A model generated the notes under the pieces. The model saw only the letters and a program-made list of their open reading frames with translations, had not been told where the DNA came from and ran no database searches. Positions 28,534 through 37,296 of a DNA stretch of 64,000 bases are shown here, one piece after another; within the stretch, counting starts at the first letter, position 1; each line of letters starts with the position of its first letter. The DNA comes from an uncultured Marinobacter sp. Lineage in GTDB: Bacteria > Pseudomonadota > Gammaproteobacteria > Pseudomonadales > Oleiphilaceae. The stretch covers positions 62,001 to 126,000 of the forward strand of contig NZ_CANLBK010000002.1 of the NCBI RefSeq assembly GCF_947488835.1, written 5' to 3'. The position numbers were made by a program, and so were the translations under genes.

Positions 28534-28977
28534 ATGCGTCACTACGAAATCGTATTTATGGTACACCCGGATCAGAGCGAGCAGGTGCCCGCTATGATCG
28601 AGCGTTATACCAGCCTCATCACTGAAGATGGCGGCAAGGTAGATCGTTTGGAAGATTGGGGCCGTCGTCACATGGCATACCCGATCAACAAGATTCACAA
28701 GGCTCACTATGTGCTGATGAACGTTGAATGTTCACAGGCTGCAATGGACGAGCTGACTCACAACTTCCGGTTTAACGATGCCATCATCCGTGACTTGATT
28801 CTGCGTCGCGATGAAGCTGTTACCGATATGTCTCCGATGAAAGCCGCTGAGTCCCGTGAGGACCGTCGTTCCGGCGGAGATGATCGTCCGCGTCGTTCGG
28901 CTGAATCTTCTGATGACCGTCAAGGCGAGCGCCAAGACGAAGAGCAGTCAGCGGATTCCCAGGACGAAGAAGAGTAA
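28534..28977 (+). CDS. rpsF: 30S ribosomal protein S6
   Basis: Small-subunit protein that binds 16S rRNA with S18. It begins [19 protein letters not shown], with the conserved [24 protein letters not shown]. After about residue 95 comes a disordered acidic/basic tail ([16 protein letters not shown]...DEEE). C-terminal Glu addition by RimK is known for S6 in E. coli and Pseudomonas, and a rimK gene is at 58208 in this window; the tail here already ends DEEE. GGGAG precedes the ATG. Confidence 0.97.
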   Translation: MRHYEIVFMVHPDQSEQVPAMIERYTSLITEDGGKVDRLEDWGRRHMAYPINKIHKAHYVLMNVECSQAAMDELTHNFRFNDAIIRDLILRRDEAVTDMSPMKAAESREDRRSGGDDRPRRSAESSDDRQGERQDEEQSADSQDEEE

Positions 28978-29002
28978 TTAACCGGAGTTGAGGAGATACG
29001 TT

Positions 29003-29233
29003 ATGGCTCGTTTTTTCAGACGTCGTAAATTCTGCCGCTTCACGGCAGAAGGTGTTAAAGAGATCGATTATAAAGATCTGGACACCTTGAAAGGTTATGT
29101 CACAGAAACCGGCAAAATCGTGCCTAGCCGTATTACTGGCACAAAAGCACGTTATCAGCGTCAGCTGGCTACCGCTATTAAGCGCGCCCGCTACCTGGCA
29201 CTGCTGCCGTACTCGGATAGCCACGATAACTAA
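29003..29233 (+). CDS. rpsR: 30S ribosomal protein S18
   Basis: A 76-aa partner of S6 on the 30S platform. The start is ATG 29003 ([13 protein letters not shown]), with AGGAGA upstream; an upstream in-frame start at 28988 would add five unlikely residues. The conserved [33 protein letters not shown] is complete. It follows rpsF by 25 bases. Confidence 0.97.
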   Translation: MARFFRRRKFCRFTAEGVKEIDYKDLDTLKGYVTETGKIVPSRITGTKARYQRQLATAIKRARYLALLPYSDSHDN

Positions 29234-29259
29234 GTAACAGAAAGACAGGACTTGGGACC

Positions 29260-30126
29260 ATGCGTGCACTGGCACAATTTGTAATGCGCGGTCCCCTGCA
29301 GGCCAGCGGGGTAGCAGCAGTAACAACTGCGGTGCCTTTGCTGTTCTGGATTGGCGCAGCGGTTGTTGGCCTGGTTATTCTCAGGCTTGGCATCAGTCAG
29401 GGGCTTAATATTGGCCTTTGGGCACTACTTCCGGCTCTTGGTTGGAGTGTGTTCGGGGGCGATCCTACAGCTCTGGCGGTGCTGCTGCAGGTGATGCTGA
29501 TGGCATCCATGCTGAGAACAACACTGTCCTGGGAAAGAGCCCTTCTTGGAGGGAGCTTTCTGGCGATCGTCATGGGGCTTATCTTGCCCATGGTGTATCC
29601 CGGTTTGATGGACGAACTCGTTCGCACCGGGGTCAGTTTTTACGAACAGTACAATGCTGAAGTGGCCCGTGCGCTTGGGAGCGATCTCGAGACGGTTATA
29701 CGGGACACCATGAACGCCAGTATGGCCGGTAGTTATCTGGCAATCGGCGTGGGCATGACAATGTTGGCAAGATCGTGGCAGTCGGGATTGTATAATCCCG
29801 GCGGATTCCGCAAGGAATTCCACGATCTCAAGCTGTCACCCGCCGTTGCAGTGGTTCTTATCGCCACCATGGTTGTTGGCCCGTTTCTCGGGTTGAATGC
29901 TATGTTGCTGGTCTGGATAGCCGGAACGCCGATGTTTTTGGCGGGCCTGGCACTGATTCATGGCATTGTTGGTCGTAAAAATCTGAGTGGCCAGTGGCTT
30001 GCAATGTTTTACGTTGCACTGGTGCTTCTGGGCCCAAGCCTGATGATTCTGTTAGTGGTTCTGGCTTTTGTGGATAGCTGGCTGGATATCCGGAGGCGAA
30101 TAAAGCCTGCCGGGCCGGCTGAATAA
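29260..30126 (+). CDS. DUF2232 (YybS-like) membrane protein
   Basis: A 288-aa polytopic inner-membrane protein with seven to eight hydrophobic segments. Proteins of this DUF2232/YybS type sit between rpsR and rplI in Pseudomonas-related genomes, as here; no biochemical function is established. One non-membrane loop (about 118-145, [24 protein letters not shown] region) separates the two halves. The position inside a ribosomal operon suggests constitutive growth-linked expression, nothing more. Confidence 0.85.
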   Translation: MRALAQFVMRGPLQASGVAAVTTAVPLLFWIGAAVVGLVILRLGISQGLNIGLWALLPALGWSVFGGDPTALAVLLQVMLMASMLRTTLSWERALLGGSFLAIVMGLILPMVYPGLMDELVRTGVSFYEQYNAEVARALGSDLETVIRDTMNASMAGSYLAIGVGMTMLARSWQSGLYNPGGFRKEFHDLKLSPAVAVVLIATMVVGPFLGLNAMLLVWIAGTPMFLAGLALIHGIVGRKNLSGQWLAMFYVALVLLGPSLMILLVVLAFVDSWLDIRRRIKPAGPAE

Positions 30127-30146
30127 AGCACGAAGAGGTTAACGAG

Positions 30147-30593
30147 ATGGAAGTTATTCTGCTCGAGAAAGTTGCAAACCTTGGCACCTTGGGCGACAAG
30201 GTAAAAGTTAAGTCCGGTTACGGCCGTAATTATCTGCTTCCGTACGGCAAGGCTGCGCCTGCCACCGAAGCAAATCTGAAGGCGTTCGAAGAGCGTCGTG
30301 CCGAGCTTGAGAAAGCAGCAGCCGAGAAGCTGGCAACAGCTCAGGCCCGCGCTGAGGCTCTGGAAGGTGCATCCTTCACAGTAACCTCCAAAGCAGGCGA
30401 TGAAGGCAAGTTGTTTGGCTCCATCGGTGTACGTGATATTGCTGACGTAATCACTGCTGCAGGTACTGAAGTAGAGAAGAGCGAAGTTCGCTTGCCAGAA
30501 GGCCCGCTGCGGTCAACAGGCGAGTACGAGATCGAGCTTCACTTGCACTCTGATGTTGAAGTAACTGTTAAACTGGCGGTTGTTGCCGAGTAA
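30147..30593 (+). CDS. rplI: 50S ribosomal protein L9
   Basis: A 148-aa large-subunit protein that reaches out from the L1 stalk base and helps frame maintenance. The N-terminal domain [36 protein letters not shown] is followed by the long connecting helix (residues 41-75, Ala/Glu/Lys-rich) and the C-terminal domain. It is the last gene of the S6 operon, before two hairpins. Confidence 0.97.
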   Translation: MEVILLEKVANLGTLGDKVKVKSGYGRNYLLPYGKAAPATEANLKAFEERRAELEKAAAEKLATAQARAEALEGASFTVTSKAGDEGKLFGSIGVRDIADVITAAGTEVEKSEVRLPEGPLRSTGEYEIELHLHSDVEVTVKLAVVAE

Positions 30594-30614
30594 GCTGTCT
30601 TCTTCGGAAGCAGT

Positions 30615-30735
30615 GCCGGGCTTGTCCCGGCTTCGGTAACACGCTGGTGGCTGGTAGAGAGCTCTTCTGGGTTTTCGCCCGGCCAACCCAACAGGCCCGA
30701 ACCGTTTAATACGGCTTTCGGGCCTGTTGCTTTCT
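30615..30735 (+). terminator. Two hairpins after rplI
   Basis: First, GCCGGG/CCCGGC (30615-30620 and 30626-30631) with a five-base loop. Second, a longer hairpin AACAGGCCCGAA (30690-30701) with TTCGGGCCTGTT (30717-30728), extended by an inner CCG/CGG, then GCTTTCT. Neither has a strong U tract, but together they probably end the rpsF operon before dnaB. No other gene is visible in 30594-30824. Confidence 0.65.
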
Positions 30736-30824
30736 GGTATGCTGTTAACTCCGGTAACCCCCTCCATTGCTGCGACCTTCCGCTTACACTGTCGTGGCTG
30801 TGATGTTCAACTGAAGATGTGTTC

Positions 30825-32231
30825 ATGGCGAAGCCTAATCTGAAACCCGCAATTATCGATACCGAAACCAGCCGCATCAAGGTGCCACCTCATTCCGCAG
30901 AAGCGGAACAGGCAGTGCTGGGTGGTCTTATGCTGGACAACCGGCGATTTGATGAGATTACCGAGATAATCTCCGCTGCCGATTTTTATCGCCAGGATCA
31001 CCGGCTGATCTTTGGTGCGGTGGAGCGTCTGGCGAGCGAAAATGAGCCGCTGGATGTTGTTACTCTGGCTGAATTTCTGGAGCGTGCTGGCGATATTGAA
31101 GATGCTGGCGGCCTTTCTTATCTGGCGGAGCTGGCGGAGAAAACACCCGGTGCTGCCAATATTCGAGCCTATGCCGAGATCGTCCGAGAGCGCTCAATCC
31201 TCCGGCAACTCGTGGAAGTTTCAGGCACGATCACCGATTCGGCGTTTAATCCTCAAGGGCGCAACAGCAGCGAGATTCTGGATGAGGCGGAGCGTAATGT
31301 ATTCAAAATTGCTGAGTCCAGGGTTAAAGAAGGCTCGGGTCCTCAGTCGATTAATCCGATTCTGACCAAAGCCCTGAGCCGTATTGAAGAATTGTTCGAA
31401 TCTGGCGAACAGACTACCGGTTTGACGACAGGGTTCAGAGACCTGGATGAGCAAACATCTGGTATGCAGCCTGCCGATCTCATCATCGTGGCTGGACGAC
31501 CCTCGATGGGTAAGACTACCTTCGCCATGAATATTGTCGAGAATGCCCTGATCAGCACGGGCACACCGGTTTTGGTATTCAGTATGGAGATGCCGGCAGA
31601 TGCACTGGCCATGCGTATGCTGTCGTCTCTGGGTCGTATTGACCAAAGCAAGGTTCGTGGCGGAAAGCTTGAAGAAGACGATTGGCCAAGGCTTACCTCT
31701 GCCGTCAGCCTGCTTAAAGACAAGCCTTTGTATATTGATGATACACCGGGCCTTAGCCCCACTGATCTGCGCTCTCGCGCACGCCGGATTGCCCGTGAGA
31801 ACGGGGGCAAAATCGGCTTGATCATGGTCGACTACCTGCAGTTGATGCGGGTGCCGGGCAATACTGAAGGCCGGACCGCGGAGATCTCGGAGATTTCCCG
31901 GTCTCTGAAAGGCATTGCAAAAGAACTTAGCTGCCCAGTGGTGGCACTTTCGCAGCTTAACCGGAGCCTTGAGCAGCGCCCCAACAAACGCCCGATTAAC
32001 TCTGACTTGCGAGAGTCTGGTGCGATTGAGCAAGACGCAGACGTCATCATGTTTGTTTATCGTGATGAAGTGTACAACGAAGATACGCCAGATAAGGGCG
32101 TTGCCGAAATCATCATCGGTAAGCAGCGTAATGGTCCTATTGGCACCATACGCCTCGCCTTCATTGGTAAATATACAAAATTTGAAGACCTCGCTAGCGG
32201 TGACTACGGGGATTATGGTGGAGAATACTAA
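30825..32231 (+). CDS. dnaB: Replicative DNA helicase DnaB
   Basis: Hexameric 5'-3' helicase of the replication fork. The 468-aa protein has an N-terminal primase-interacting helical domain (PPHSAEAEQAVLGG) and a RecA-like domain with Walker A GRPSMGKTTF, Walker B IGLIMVDYLQLM and the arginine-finger region LRESGAIEQDADVIMFVYRDE. No intein. Start ATG 30825 (MAKPN) is preferred over GTG 30819. The TAA shares its last base with the alr ATG. Confidence 0.97.
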   Translation: MAKPNLKPAIIDTETSRIKVPPHSAEAEQAVLGGLMLDNRRFDEITEIISAADFYRQDHRLIFGAVERLASENEPLDVVTLAEFLERAGDIEDAGGLSYLAELAEKTPGAANIRAYAEIVRERSILRQLVEVSGTITDSAFNPQGRNSSEILDEAERNVFKIAESRVKEGSGPQSINPILTKALSRIEELFESGEQTTGLTTGFRDLDEQTSGMQPADLIIVAGRPSMGKTTFAMNIVENALISTGTPVLVFSMEMPADALAMRMLSSLGRIDQSKVRGGKLEEDDWPRLTSAVSLLKDKPLYIDDTPGLSPTDLRSRARRIARENGGKIGLIMVDYLQLMRVPGNTEGRTAEISEISRSLKGIAKELSCPVVALSQLNRSLEQRPNKRPINSDLRESGAIEQDADVIMFVYRDEVYNEDTPDKGVAEIIIGKQRNGPIGTIRLAFIGKYTKFEDLASGDYGDYGGEY

Positions 32232-33307
32232 TGCCGCGCAGTACCGTCGCCCGCATTAATCTTGATGCCTTGCGCACTAACTATCGAGCAGCTTGCGAGC
32301 GTTCAGGTGGTGCCAAAGTCATGGCCGTTGTGAAGGCTGATGGCTACGGCCATGGTATTGCCCGGGTTGCATCGGCCTTGGCGGATATGGCGCCCAAGTT
32401 CGCCGTTGCCTGTATTGAAGAAGCTTGGGCTATTCGCGCGGCGGGCCATGCGCAGCCAGTGGTATTACTTCAGGGTGTGCATGCCGCGGGTGACCTGGCA
32501 GACTGCGTACACAGTAACTTTGAGCCGGTGGTGCACGGTGAGCAGCAGCTGGCGTGGATGGAGCAGAGTGGCGATGCGCCGACCTTCTGGCTGAAGGTTA
32601 ACACTGGGATGAACCGTCTGGGCTTCCGGGGAGATGCTCTGCCTGCCGTTATGACCAAGCTCGAAAAAATGGGTGCTGCGCCCAAGCTTCAAGGGTTTGT
32701 TGGCCATTTCGCGTGCGCTGATGATGCCAGTAGCACAATGACACTTGCCCAGACTGCAAACTTTGAGACAGCAACCGCGCCCTGGCCCACACTGATGAAA
32801 AGCGTGGGGAATTCTGCAGCCCACTTTATTCCAGGTCAGCCGCTGTTTGACTGGAGCCGCCCGGGCATCATGCTCTATGGGGGCTCACCGATCGTTGGGA
32901 AGACGGGCCCCCAACTCGGTCTTGAACCAGTGATGAGCCTTGAGGCGCCGCTTATTACCACGCGGGTTGTGAAAGCGGGTGAAAGTGTAGGCTATGGCGC
33001 AGGCTGGGTTGCTGAGCGCGACACCCGCATGGGTATGGTCGCCATTGGCTACGGAGACGGCTACCCCCGCCATGCCGGAACGGACACGCCAGCGGCCATT
33101 GCTGGCCGGCGTATCAGGCTGATCGGTCGGGTCTCCATGGATATGCTGGCAGTGGATTTGAGCAATGTGTCAGAGGCGAGGGAAGGAGATCTTGTTGAGT
33201 TGTGGGGGCGCACGGTTGGAATCGACGAGGTGGCAAGCTGTGCCGGAACCATCTCTTATGAGCTACTCACGGGGCTTACCAGCCGGGTTCCTCGAGTCTC
33301 CCAATAG
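32231..33307 (+). CDS. alr: Alanine racemase
   Basis: PLP enzyme making D-alanine for the cell wall. It has 358 aa; PLP lysine is Lys35 in AVVKADGYGHG, and the catalytic Tyr is in SVGYGAGWVAERDTRM. Its start overlaps the dnaB stop by one base, so expression is coupled; dnaB-alr is the usual order in Pseudomonas-like genomes. It ends five bases before the convergent unknown gene, with no terminator between. Confidence 0.96.
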   Translation: MPRSTVARINLDALRTNYRAACERSGGAKVMAVVKADGYGHGIARVASALADMAPKFAVACIEEAWAIRAAGHAQPVVLLQGVHAAGDLADCVHSNFEPVVHGEQQLAWMEQSGDAPTFWLKVNTGMNRLGFRGDALPAVMTKLEKMGAAPKLQGFVGHFACADDASSTMTLAQTANFETATAPWPTLMKSVGNSAAHFIPGQPLFDWSRPGIMLYGGSPIVGKTGPQLGLEPVMSLEAPLITTRVVKAGESVGYGAGWVAERDTRMGMVAIGYGDGYPRHAGTDTPAAIAGRRIRLIGRVSMDMLAVDLSNVSEAREGDLVELWGRTVGIDEVASCAGTISYELLTGLTSRVPRVSQ

Positions 33308-33312
33308 CCTGC

Positions 33313-33669
33313 TCAGGTAGTTTCAGGCTCCTGGATGATTTCTTCAATGAAGTCGAGAATGGATGCCAGGCTGCGGTCGTCCAGCTTTTTAAGTACTTTG
33401 TGGACAACCATCTTACTGCCTTTGAGCATGCTGCTAATGCCTACTTTGGCCATGCTTAGCATCATCTTGCTGGCCCTCAGTCGCCGTAGAGGCTCAATAA
33501 AAAAGAAATCCAGGCCTGCGTCGGTCATGTCTACAATCAGGGCGTAGAGCTTGTCGATCGCTTCTTTGTCAGCTTTGCCACGCCCCCGTAGCTCTTCTAC
33601 GGTATAGAGGGCCCGCATGCGCAATTCGTCTGGAATTGGGGCAACAATATGGCTCTGTTGTTTCAGCAT
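33313..33669 (-). CDS. Conserved-looking unknown small protein
   Basis: I do not recognise it. The start is ATG 33669, with AGGA upstream, giving 118 aa; a longer frame to 33708 lacks support. The protein is helix-rich and begins MLKQQSHIVAPIPDEL, with a basic/acidic EELRGRGKADKEAIDKL segment, an aromatic DFFFIEPLRRLRASKMMLSMAKVGISSMLKG stretch and an acidic end (FIEEIIQEPETT). No signal peptide. It lies between alr and an rmlD-like gene, each on the other strand. Confidence 0.7.
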   Translation of the reverse strand: MLKQQSHIVAPIPDELRMRALYTVEELRGRGKADKEAIDKLYALIVDMTDAGLDFFFIEPLRRLRASKMMLSMAKVGISSMLKGSKMVVHKVLKKLDDRSLASILDFIEEIIQEPETT

Positions 33670-33842
33670 GGTGATCCTGTTGTTGTATGCTTCTTGAAGG
33701 AATAGCAAGTGCAGTGCCGAGCAGGTTCGCCTGACGGCATCTTGAGTTGCGAATCATTCTACGAAACGGCAGCAGGAAGCCATTGGCCAAACAGGGCCCC
33801 GTGGCGCGTCATATCAGTATTATCCGGAGGCATTGAACCCTA

Positions 33843-34721
33843 GTGCATGTACTTGTTGTTCACGATTACGGCCCCTTGGGGAAGGTTCTGCTCGAGCGGC
33901 TCAGAAATACCTCTCTGCGTGTTAGCCCGTTGCTGGTCAGCGATCCGGCTGGCGCTAACCTGAGTGCCCTTGAGCGCTGGATCCCGGATGATACTGATCT
34001 TATTGTTAATGCGCTCTGGATGGCAGACCCTGAAGTAGCAGAGCGCGATCCTGAAGGCACCCACAAAGCTGCATTTTCGCTTCCGGTGGCCATCGCGGAG
34101 TATGCCCGCGACAAAGGCATGGCGCTGTTCCAGCTATCTTCGTGCTACGTGTTTGATGGCCGTAAGCAAAGCGGCTATATCGCTTCTAACCCCGGCCAGC
34201 CGGTGAATGAACTTGGCAACTGGCAGTGGGAGTGTGAACAGGCATTGCGCACACTCTTGCCCCGGCACATTATTTTGCGTACCGGCTGGAGTTTGGGGCG
34301 CTTCATTCGCAAAGTTCAGGCGAGCACGGCAGCGAATGAGACTCTGACTTTACCCGGGCGTTGTGTGGGGCAACCTGTGTCAGTGCAGGATCTCGCGAGG
34401 GTAATGACCGCTGTTATTCAGCAGTTGGATTGCGGTGCTGAGGTGTGGGGAACCTATCAGTACGCGGGCGCCGAAGAAATCAGTCTGTATGAGTTAGGCC
34501 TGGCCATTGCTGGCTTGCCGGGTATTCCGGAAGATATTCACGTTGTGGATGATATGCCGTTATGGGGCGCTCTTGAGCCACCCAACACAACGCTGATATG
34601 CACCAAAATCCGGAATACATTCGGAATCAAACAGCAGCCGTGGCGCTCCGGGTTAGCGAATGAGCTGACTATGCTGAAGGAAGGCTTGATGCGAACTGAA
34701 ACTGGCATGCCGACCAAATAG
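33843..34721 (+). CDS. RmlD-like sugar-nucleotide reductase family protein
   Basis: An NAD(P)-dependent short-chain-dehydrogenase-like protein of the dTDP-4-dehydrorhamnose reductase (RmlD) family. It begins at GTG 33843 (VHVLVVHDYGPLG); GGAGG lies 12 bases upstream. The strand-loop contains IVNALW, and LSSCYVFDGRKQSGY is the RmlD SS-YVFDG motif with the catalytic Tyr region, followed by QWECEQAL and LRTGWSLG. The Gly-rich cofactor loop is weakened (DYGPLGKV rather than GxxGxxG), so activity and substrate are uncertain. No other rhamnose or polysaccharide gene is near. Confidence 0.78.
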   Translation: MHVLVVHDYGPLGKVLLERLRNTSLRVSPLLVSDPAGANLSALERWIPDDTDLIVNALWMADPEVAERDPEGTHKAAFSLPVAIAEYARDKGMALFQLSSCYVFDGRKQSGYIASNPGQPVNELGNWQWECEQALRTLLPRHIILRTGWSLGRFIRKVQASTAANETLTLPGRCVGQPVSVQDLARVMTAVIQQLDCGAEVWGTYQYAGAEEISLYELGLAIAGLPGIPEDIHVVDDMPLWGALEPPNTTLICTKIRNTFGIKQQPWRSGLANELTMLKEGLMRTETGMPTK

Positions 34722-34748
34722 TGGCGGCCAGTTTCAGTCAATAACGGT

Positions 34749-35504
34749 TTAGTGCTGACAGTTTTGGCGCGAGAACTCTCGGGTTACCAGCTGCAGTGCT
34801 TCAACATCCAGCAACTCGACTTCACGGCCGCGGGCGCGGATAAGGCCCTGGTTCTGGAAGCGAGTGAAAACACGGCTGACCGTTTCAACCGCTAGTCCAA
34901 GAAAGTTCGCAATATCATTTCTGGCCATGGGCAGGCTGAAGTTGGTTGGCGACATGCGCCGGCGCTGGAAACGGCTGGACAAAGACAGAAGCAGTGCTGC
35001 AATACGTTCTTCCGCAGTGTTCTTGCTAAGCAGCATGGCCAACTGATGACTGTTTTGAATTTCCTGGCTCATCAAACGGTACATGTGGTGCTGTAGATCT
35101 GGCAACTTGCCAGTCAGTTCTTCCAGCTTCTCAATCGGAAACTCGCATACGCTGGTCCGCTCCAGCGCCTTGGCTGTGCACGCATAGAACTCGCCACTCA
35201 TGCTGTCCAGACCCACAAGCTCTCCGGGCATAAAAAAGCCGGTAACCTGCTCTTCACCACCTTCGGTGATAATCGACGTTTTGACCGATCCACTTTTCAC
35301 AGCGAAGCAGGAGCGGAAAGGCGTGCTTTGATCGAAGATATGTTCGCCGCGATCGTACATGCGCCCCTGTTGTACAATGTCTTCCAGGCTGTCGAGGTCA
35401 TTATCCTGAACGGCAAGCGGTAGGCAGAGGTTGCTCAAGCTGCACTGCTGGCAAGATGCTTTCAGGGGCGAGGGCGCTTGGCGAAATCTGATTGGTTGGG
35501 CCAT
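34749..35504 (-). CDS. anr: FNR/Anr-type oxygen-sensing regulator
   Basis: CRP-family regulator with an oxygen-labile 4Fe-4S cluster. ATG 35504 gives a 251-aa protein. All four cluster cysteines are present: Cys18, Cys21 and Cys27 (C-X2-C-X5-C) and Cys120 in SVCEFP. An effector beta-roll, dimer helix and C-terminal helix-turn-helix follow; the recognition helix VETVSRVFTRF keeps the E..SR residues of FNR, so the site read should be TTGAT-N4-ATCAA. Such a site lies 19 bases upstream. The frame extends to TTG 35537, but that would place the operator inside the gene. Anr is the Pseudomonas name; fnr would be equally valid. Confidence 0.93.
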   Translation of the reverse strand: MAQPIRFRQAPSPLKASCQQCSLSNLCLPLAVQDNDLDSLEDIVQQGRMYDRGEHIFDQSTPFRSCFAVKSGSVKTSIITEGGEEQVTGFFMPGELVGLDSMSGEFYACTAKALERTSVCEFPIEKLEELTGKLPDLQHHMYRLMSQEIQNSHQLAMLLSKNTAEERIAALLLSLSSRFQRRRMSPTNFSLPMARNDIANFLGLAVETVSRVFTRFQNQGLIRARGREVELLDVEALQLVTREFSRQNCQH

Positions 35505-35523
35505 TTCTGGTAGATCGTCCGAA

Positions 35524-35537
35524 TTGATGCAAATCAA
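35524..35537 (-). promoter_or_regulatory. Perfect FNR box at the anr promoter
   Basis: TTGATGCAAATCAA is an exact match to TTGAT-N4-ATCAA. On the minus strand TTGGCA (35572-35567), a 17-base spacer and TAGAGT (35549-35544) form a likely promoter with its start near 35537, so the box covers about +1 to +14. That geometry predicts autorepression, as known for E. coli fnr. Confidence 0.85.
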
Positions 35538-35602
35538 AGGATCACTCTAATACGTGGGCACTGGTTTGCCAATGCGCAAATCTAAGGATATGCATATATC
35601 GC

Positions 35603-36538
35603 CTAATGTCGTCGGCCCGAGCGGGCTGCTTTGGCAGCAGCTTTCTTTTCGGAAAGCTTGGCTTCTTTTTCGGCTTCCGCCGCGGCAGCTATCTTTATTT
35701 CCCGCTCCACCATCTCGGGTGTCTCCAGTGAGATTCTCCCAAGCGTGCCAGCACGGAACTCATTGAGCAGCACTTCAGAAACTTTGTTCAAGTCCGGAAC
35801 TCCACCGCGGCCGAGGAACCGCCGCTTTTTGGCGATGCCGTCCATGAGAGCCAGGCCATCTGCCGGCAACTCGTTGAAGCCGTATCGGGCTTTCACAAGC
35901 TCGGGGTAGGCTTCTCGCAGGTAGTCCGCTTCAAACATCGCAATGTCTTCAAAATCCAGAACGGAGCTGCGTATGGCTCCGGTAATCGCCAACCGGTATC
36001 CACATTCCTCTGGTGAGAGCTTTGGCCACAGGAACCCCGGTGTGTCGTAAAGCAAAATGTTGTCCGGTAATTTGATGGTTTGCTGTGCTTTGGTAACTGC
36101 CGGCTCGTTGCCTGTCTTGGCAGCCGGGCGCCCGGCAAGAGTATTGATCAGCGTAGATTTTCCTACGTTTGGTATGCCCAGAATCATTACTCGCAAAGCG
36201 CTTTTCTGCCGATCATGGTTCGGTGTCATTTCCCCTGCCAGCCGGAGTATATCCAGCGCCTCGCCACGTTGGTTGTGGGTGAGGGTGATGGTTCGTACAC
36301 CTCGCTCTCTTTCCAGCCAGGCCTGCCATTGCGCCGTAACGTCTGGATCAGCCAGGTCGCGCTTGTTGAGGACTCTGAGTAGTGGCGTGTCGCCGCGCAG
36401 GGCGGGCACCAGCGGGTTTTCGCTGCTAAAGGGGATGCGGGCGTCCAGTACCTCAATGATGAGATCCATTTGAGGCATGATTTGTTTGATCTCCTTGCGG
36501 GCTTTGTGCATGTGCCCTGGAAACCAGTTAATAGCCAT
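35603..36538 (-). CDS. rbgA: Ribosome biogenesis GTPase YlqF/RbgA
   Basis: Circularly permuted GTPase acting in late 50S assembly. The G motifs occur in permuted order: G4 NKRD (about residue 58-61) before G1 GIPNVGKST (about 120-128) and G3 DTPG (about 165). The N-terminus MAINWFPGHMHKARKEI is the family signature. The tail is rich in Ala, Glu and Lys and ends SGRRH. At 311 aa the length is usual. It is transcribed alone toward anr. Confidence 0.95.
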   Translation of the reverse strand: MAINWFPGHMHKARKEIKQIMPQMDLIIEVLDARIPFSSENPLVPALRGDTPLLRVLNKRDLADPDVTAQWQAWLERERGVRTITLTHNQRGEALDILRLAGEMTPNHDRQKSALRVMILGIPNVGKSTLINTLAGRPAAKTGNEPAVTKAQQTIKLPDNILLYDTPGFLWPKLSPEECGYRLAITGAIRSSVLDFEDIAMFEADYLREAYPELVKARYGFNELPADGLALMDGIAKKRRFLGRGGVPDLNKVSEVLLNEFRAGTLGRISLETPEMVEREIKIAAAAEAEKEAKLSEKKAAAKAARSGRRH

Positions 36539-36753
36539 CTGTTACGCTCCGAAAGTATGTGAATAGGGGCATTATGAAGGGGAATGACCAAACTTTCACA
36601 TTTGTTTCGAGGCCCTCATGTGGCGGCTTTTCAGCGGCTTGGCTCACAACCTGTAGAAAAAGAAGGGATATCAGGGTGAAAACCAAGGGCGGGATGCTTT
36701 AGGCTGTCAAACCAGTCGATTAACCAATCCAAATTGTTAACGGAGATATTTTT

Positions 36754-37200
36754 ATGAAGCTCGCAAAACTGTTCGGCACTGCTCTTGTGGCACTGAGCCT
36801 GACTGCGCCCGCATTGGCGCAGCAAGCGCCTGGTGGACAGCCGGATCAGGTAGGTCAGTTGGCCCAAATGGTAGGGCTTTCCGAGGATCAGCAAAAAGAG
36901 ATCCGCGGCATCCTTGATGAGATGCAAGGTGAAATTGGTACGCTGCGCGAAGAAGCTCGTGCCTTGCAGGAGCAAATGCAGGCTGAGATTAAAGCAGATT
37001 ACGATGAAGGTGCCATCCGCAAGCAAGGAGAAAATCTGGGCGATGTAACCGGTGAAATTGCCGCGCTTTCAGCGTTGATGCAGGCTAAGGTCGACAGCGT
37101 GTTCACGCAGGAGCAGCGTGATGAGCTGGATAAGAAAATGCAGGAAATGCGCCAGCAAATGCAGCAGCGCCAGATGATGATGCAGCAGCAAGGCCAGTAA
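36754..37200 (+). CDS. Spy/CpxP-like periplasmic protein
   Basis: A 148-aa exported protein with signal peptide MKLAKLFGTALVALSLTAPALA (cut near residue 22). The mature part is wholly helical and contains two LTxxQ-type motifs, LSEDQQKEI and FTQEQRDEL, as in Spy (a chaperone) and CpxP (envelope-stress adaptor). The end is Met/Gln-rich (QRQMMMQQQGQ), compatible with metal or chaperone function. No two-component genes are nearby. GGAG lies upstream. Function is family-level inference. Confidence 0.8.
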   Translation: MKLAKLFGTALVALSLTAPALAQQAPGGQPDQVGQLAQMVGLSEDQQKEIRGILDEMQGEIGTLREEARALQEQMQAEIKADYDEGAIRKQGENLGDVTGEIAALSALMQAKVDSVFTQEQRDELDKKMQEMRQQMQQRQMMMQQQGQ

Positions 37201-37230
37201 TATGTAGCCTGCTATCTCACCTGTTTATCA

Positions 37231-37240
37231 GGGGGGGGGG
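37231..37240 (+). repeat. Run of ten G
   Basis: Ten consecutive G in the gap after the Spy-like gene. It lies in no coding region, so phase variation of a protein is not implied; length may vary by slippage or by sequencing error. Confidence 0.8.
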
Positions 37241-37251
37241 TAAGGAAAGAG

Positions 37252-37280
37252 GGCAGTGCGCAACCCGTGTGCGCACTGCC
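37252..37280. terminator. Hairpin between convergent Spy-like and outer-membrane genes
   Basis: An eleven-base-pair stem GGCAGTGCGCA/TGCGCACTGCC (37252-37262 and 37270-37280) with a seven-base loop. No T tract. Placed 51 bases after one stop and 16 before the other, so a bidirectional terminator is likely. Confidence 0.6.
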
Positions 37281-37296
37281 TGAGCTCAACCGATAA

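Noticed and set aside
35505..35537. Longer Anr start at TTG 35537
   Set aside because: It would put the FNR box inside the coding sequence and adds residues not typical of the family.
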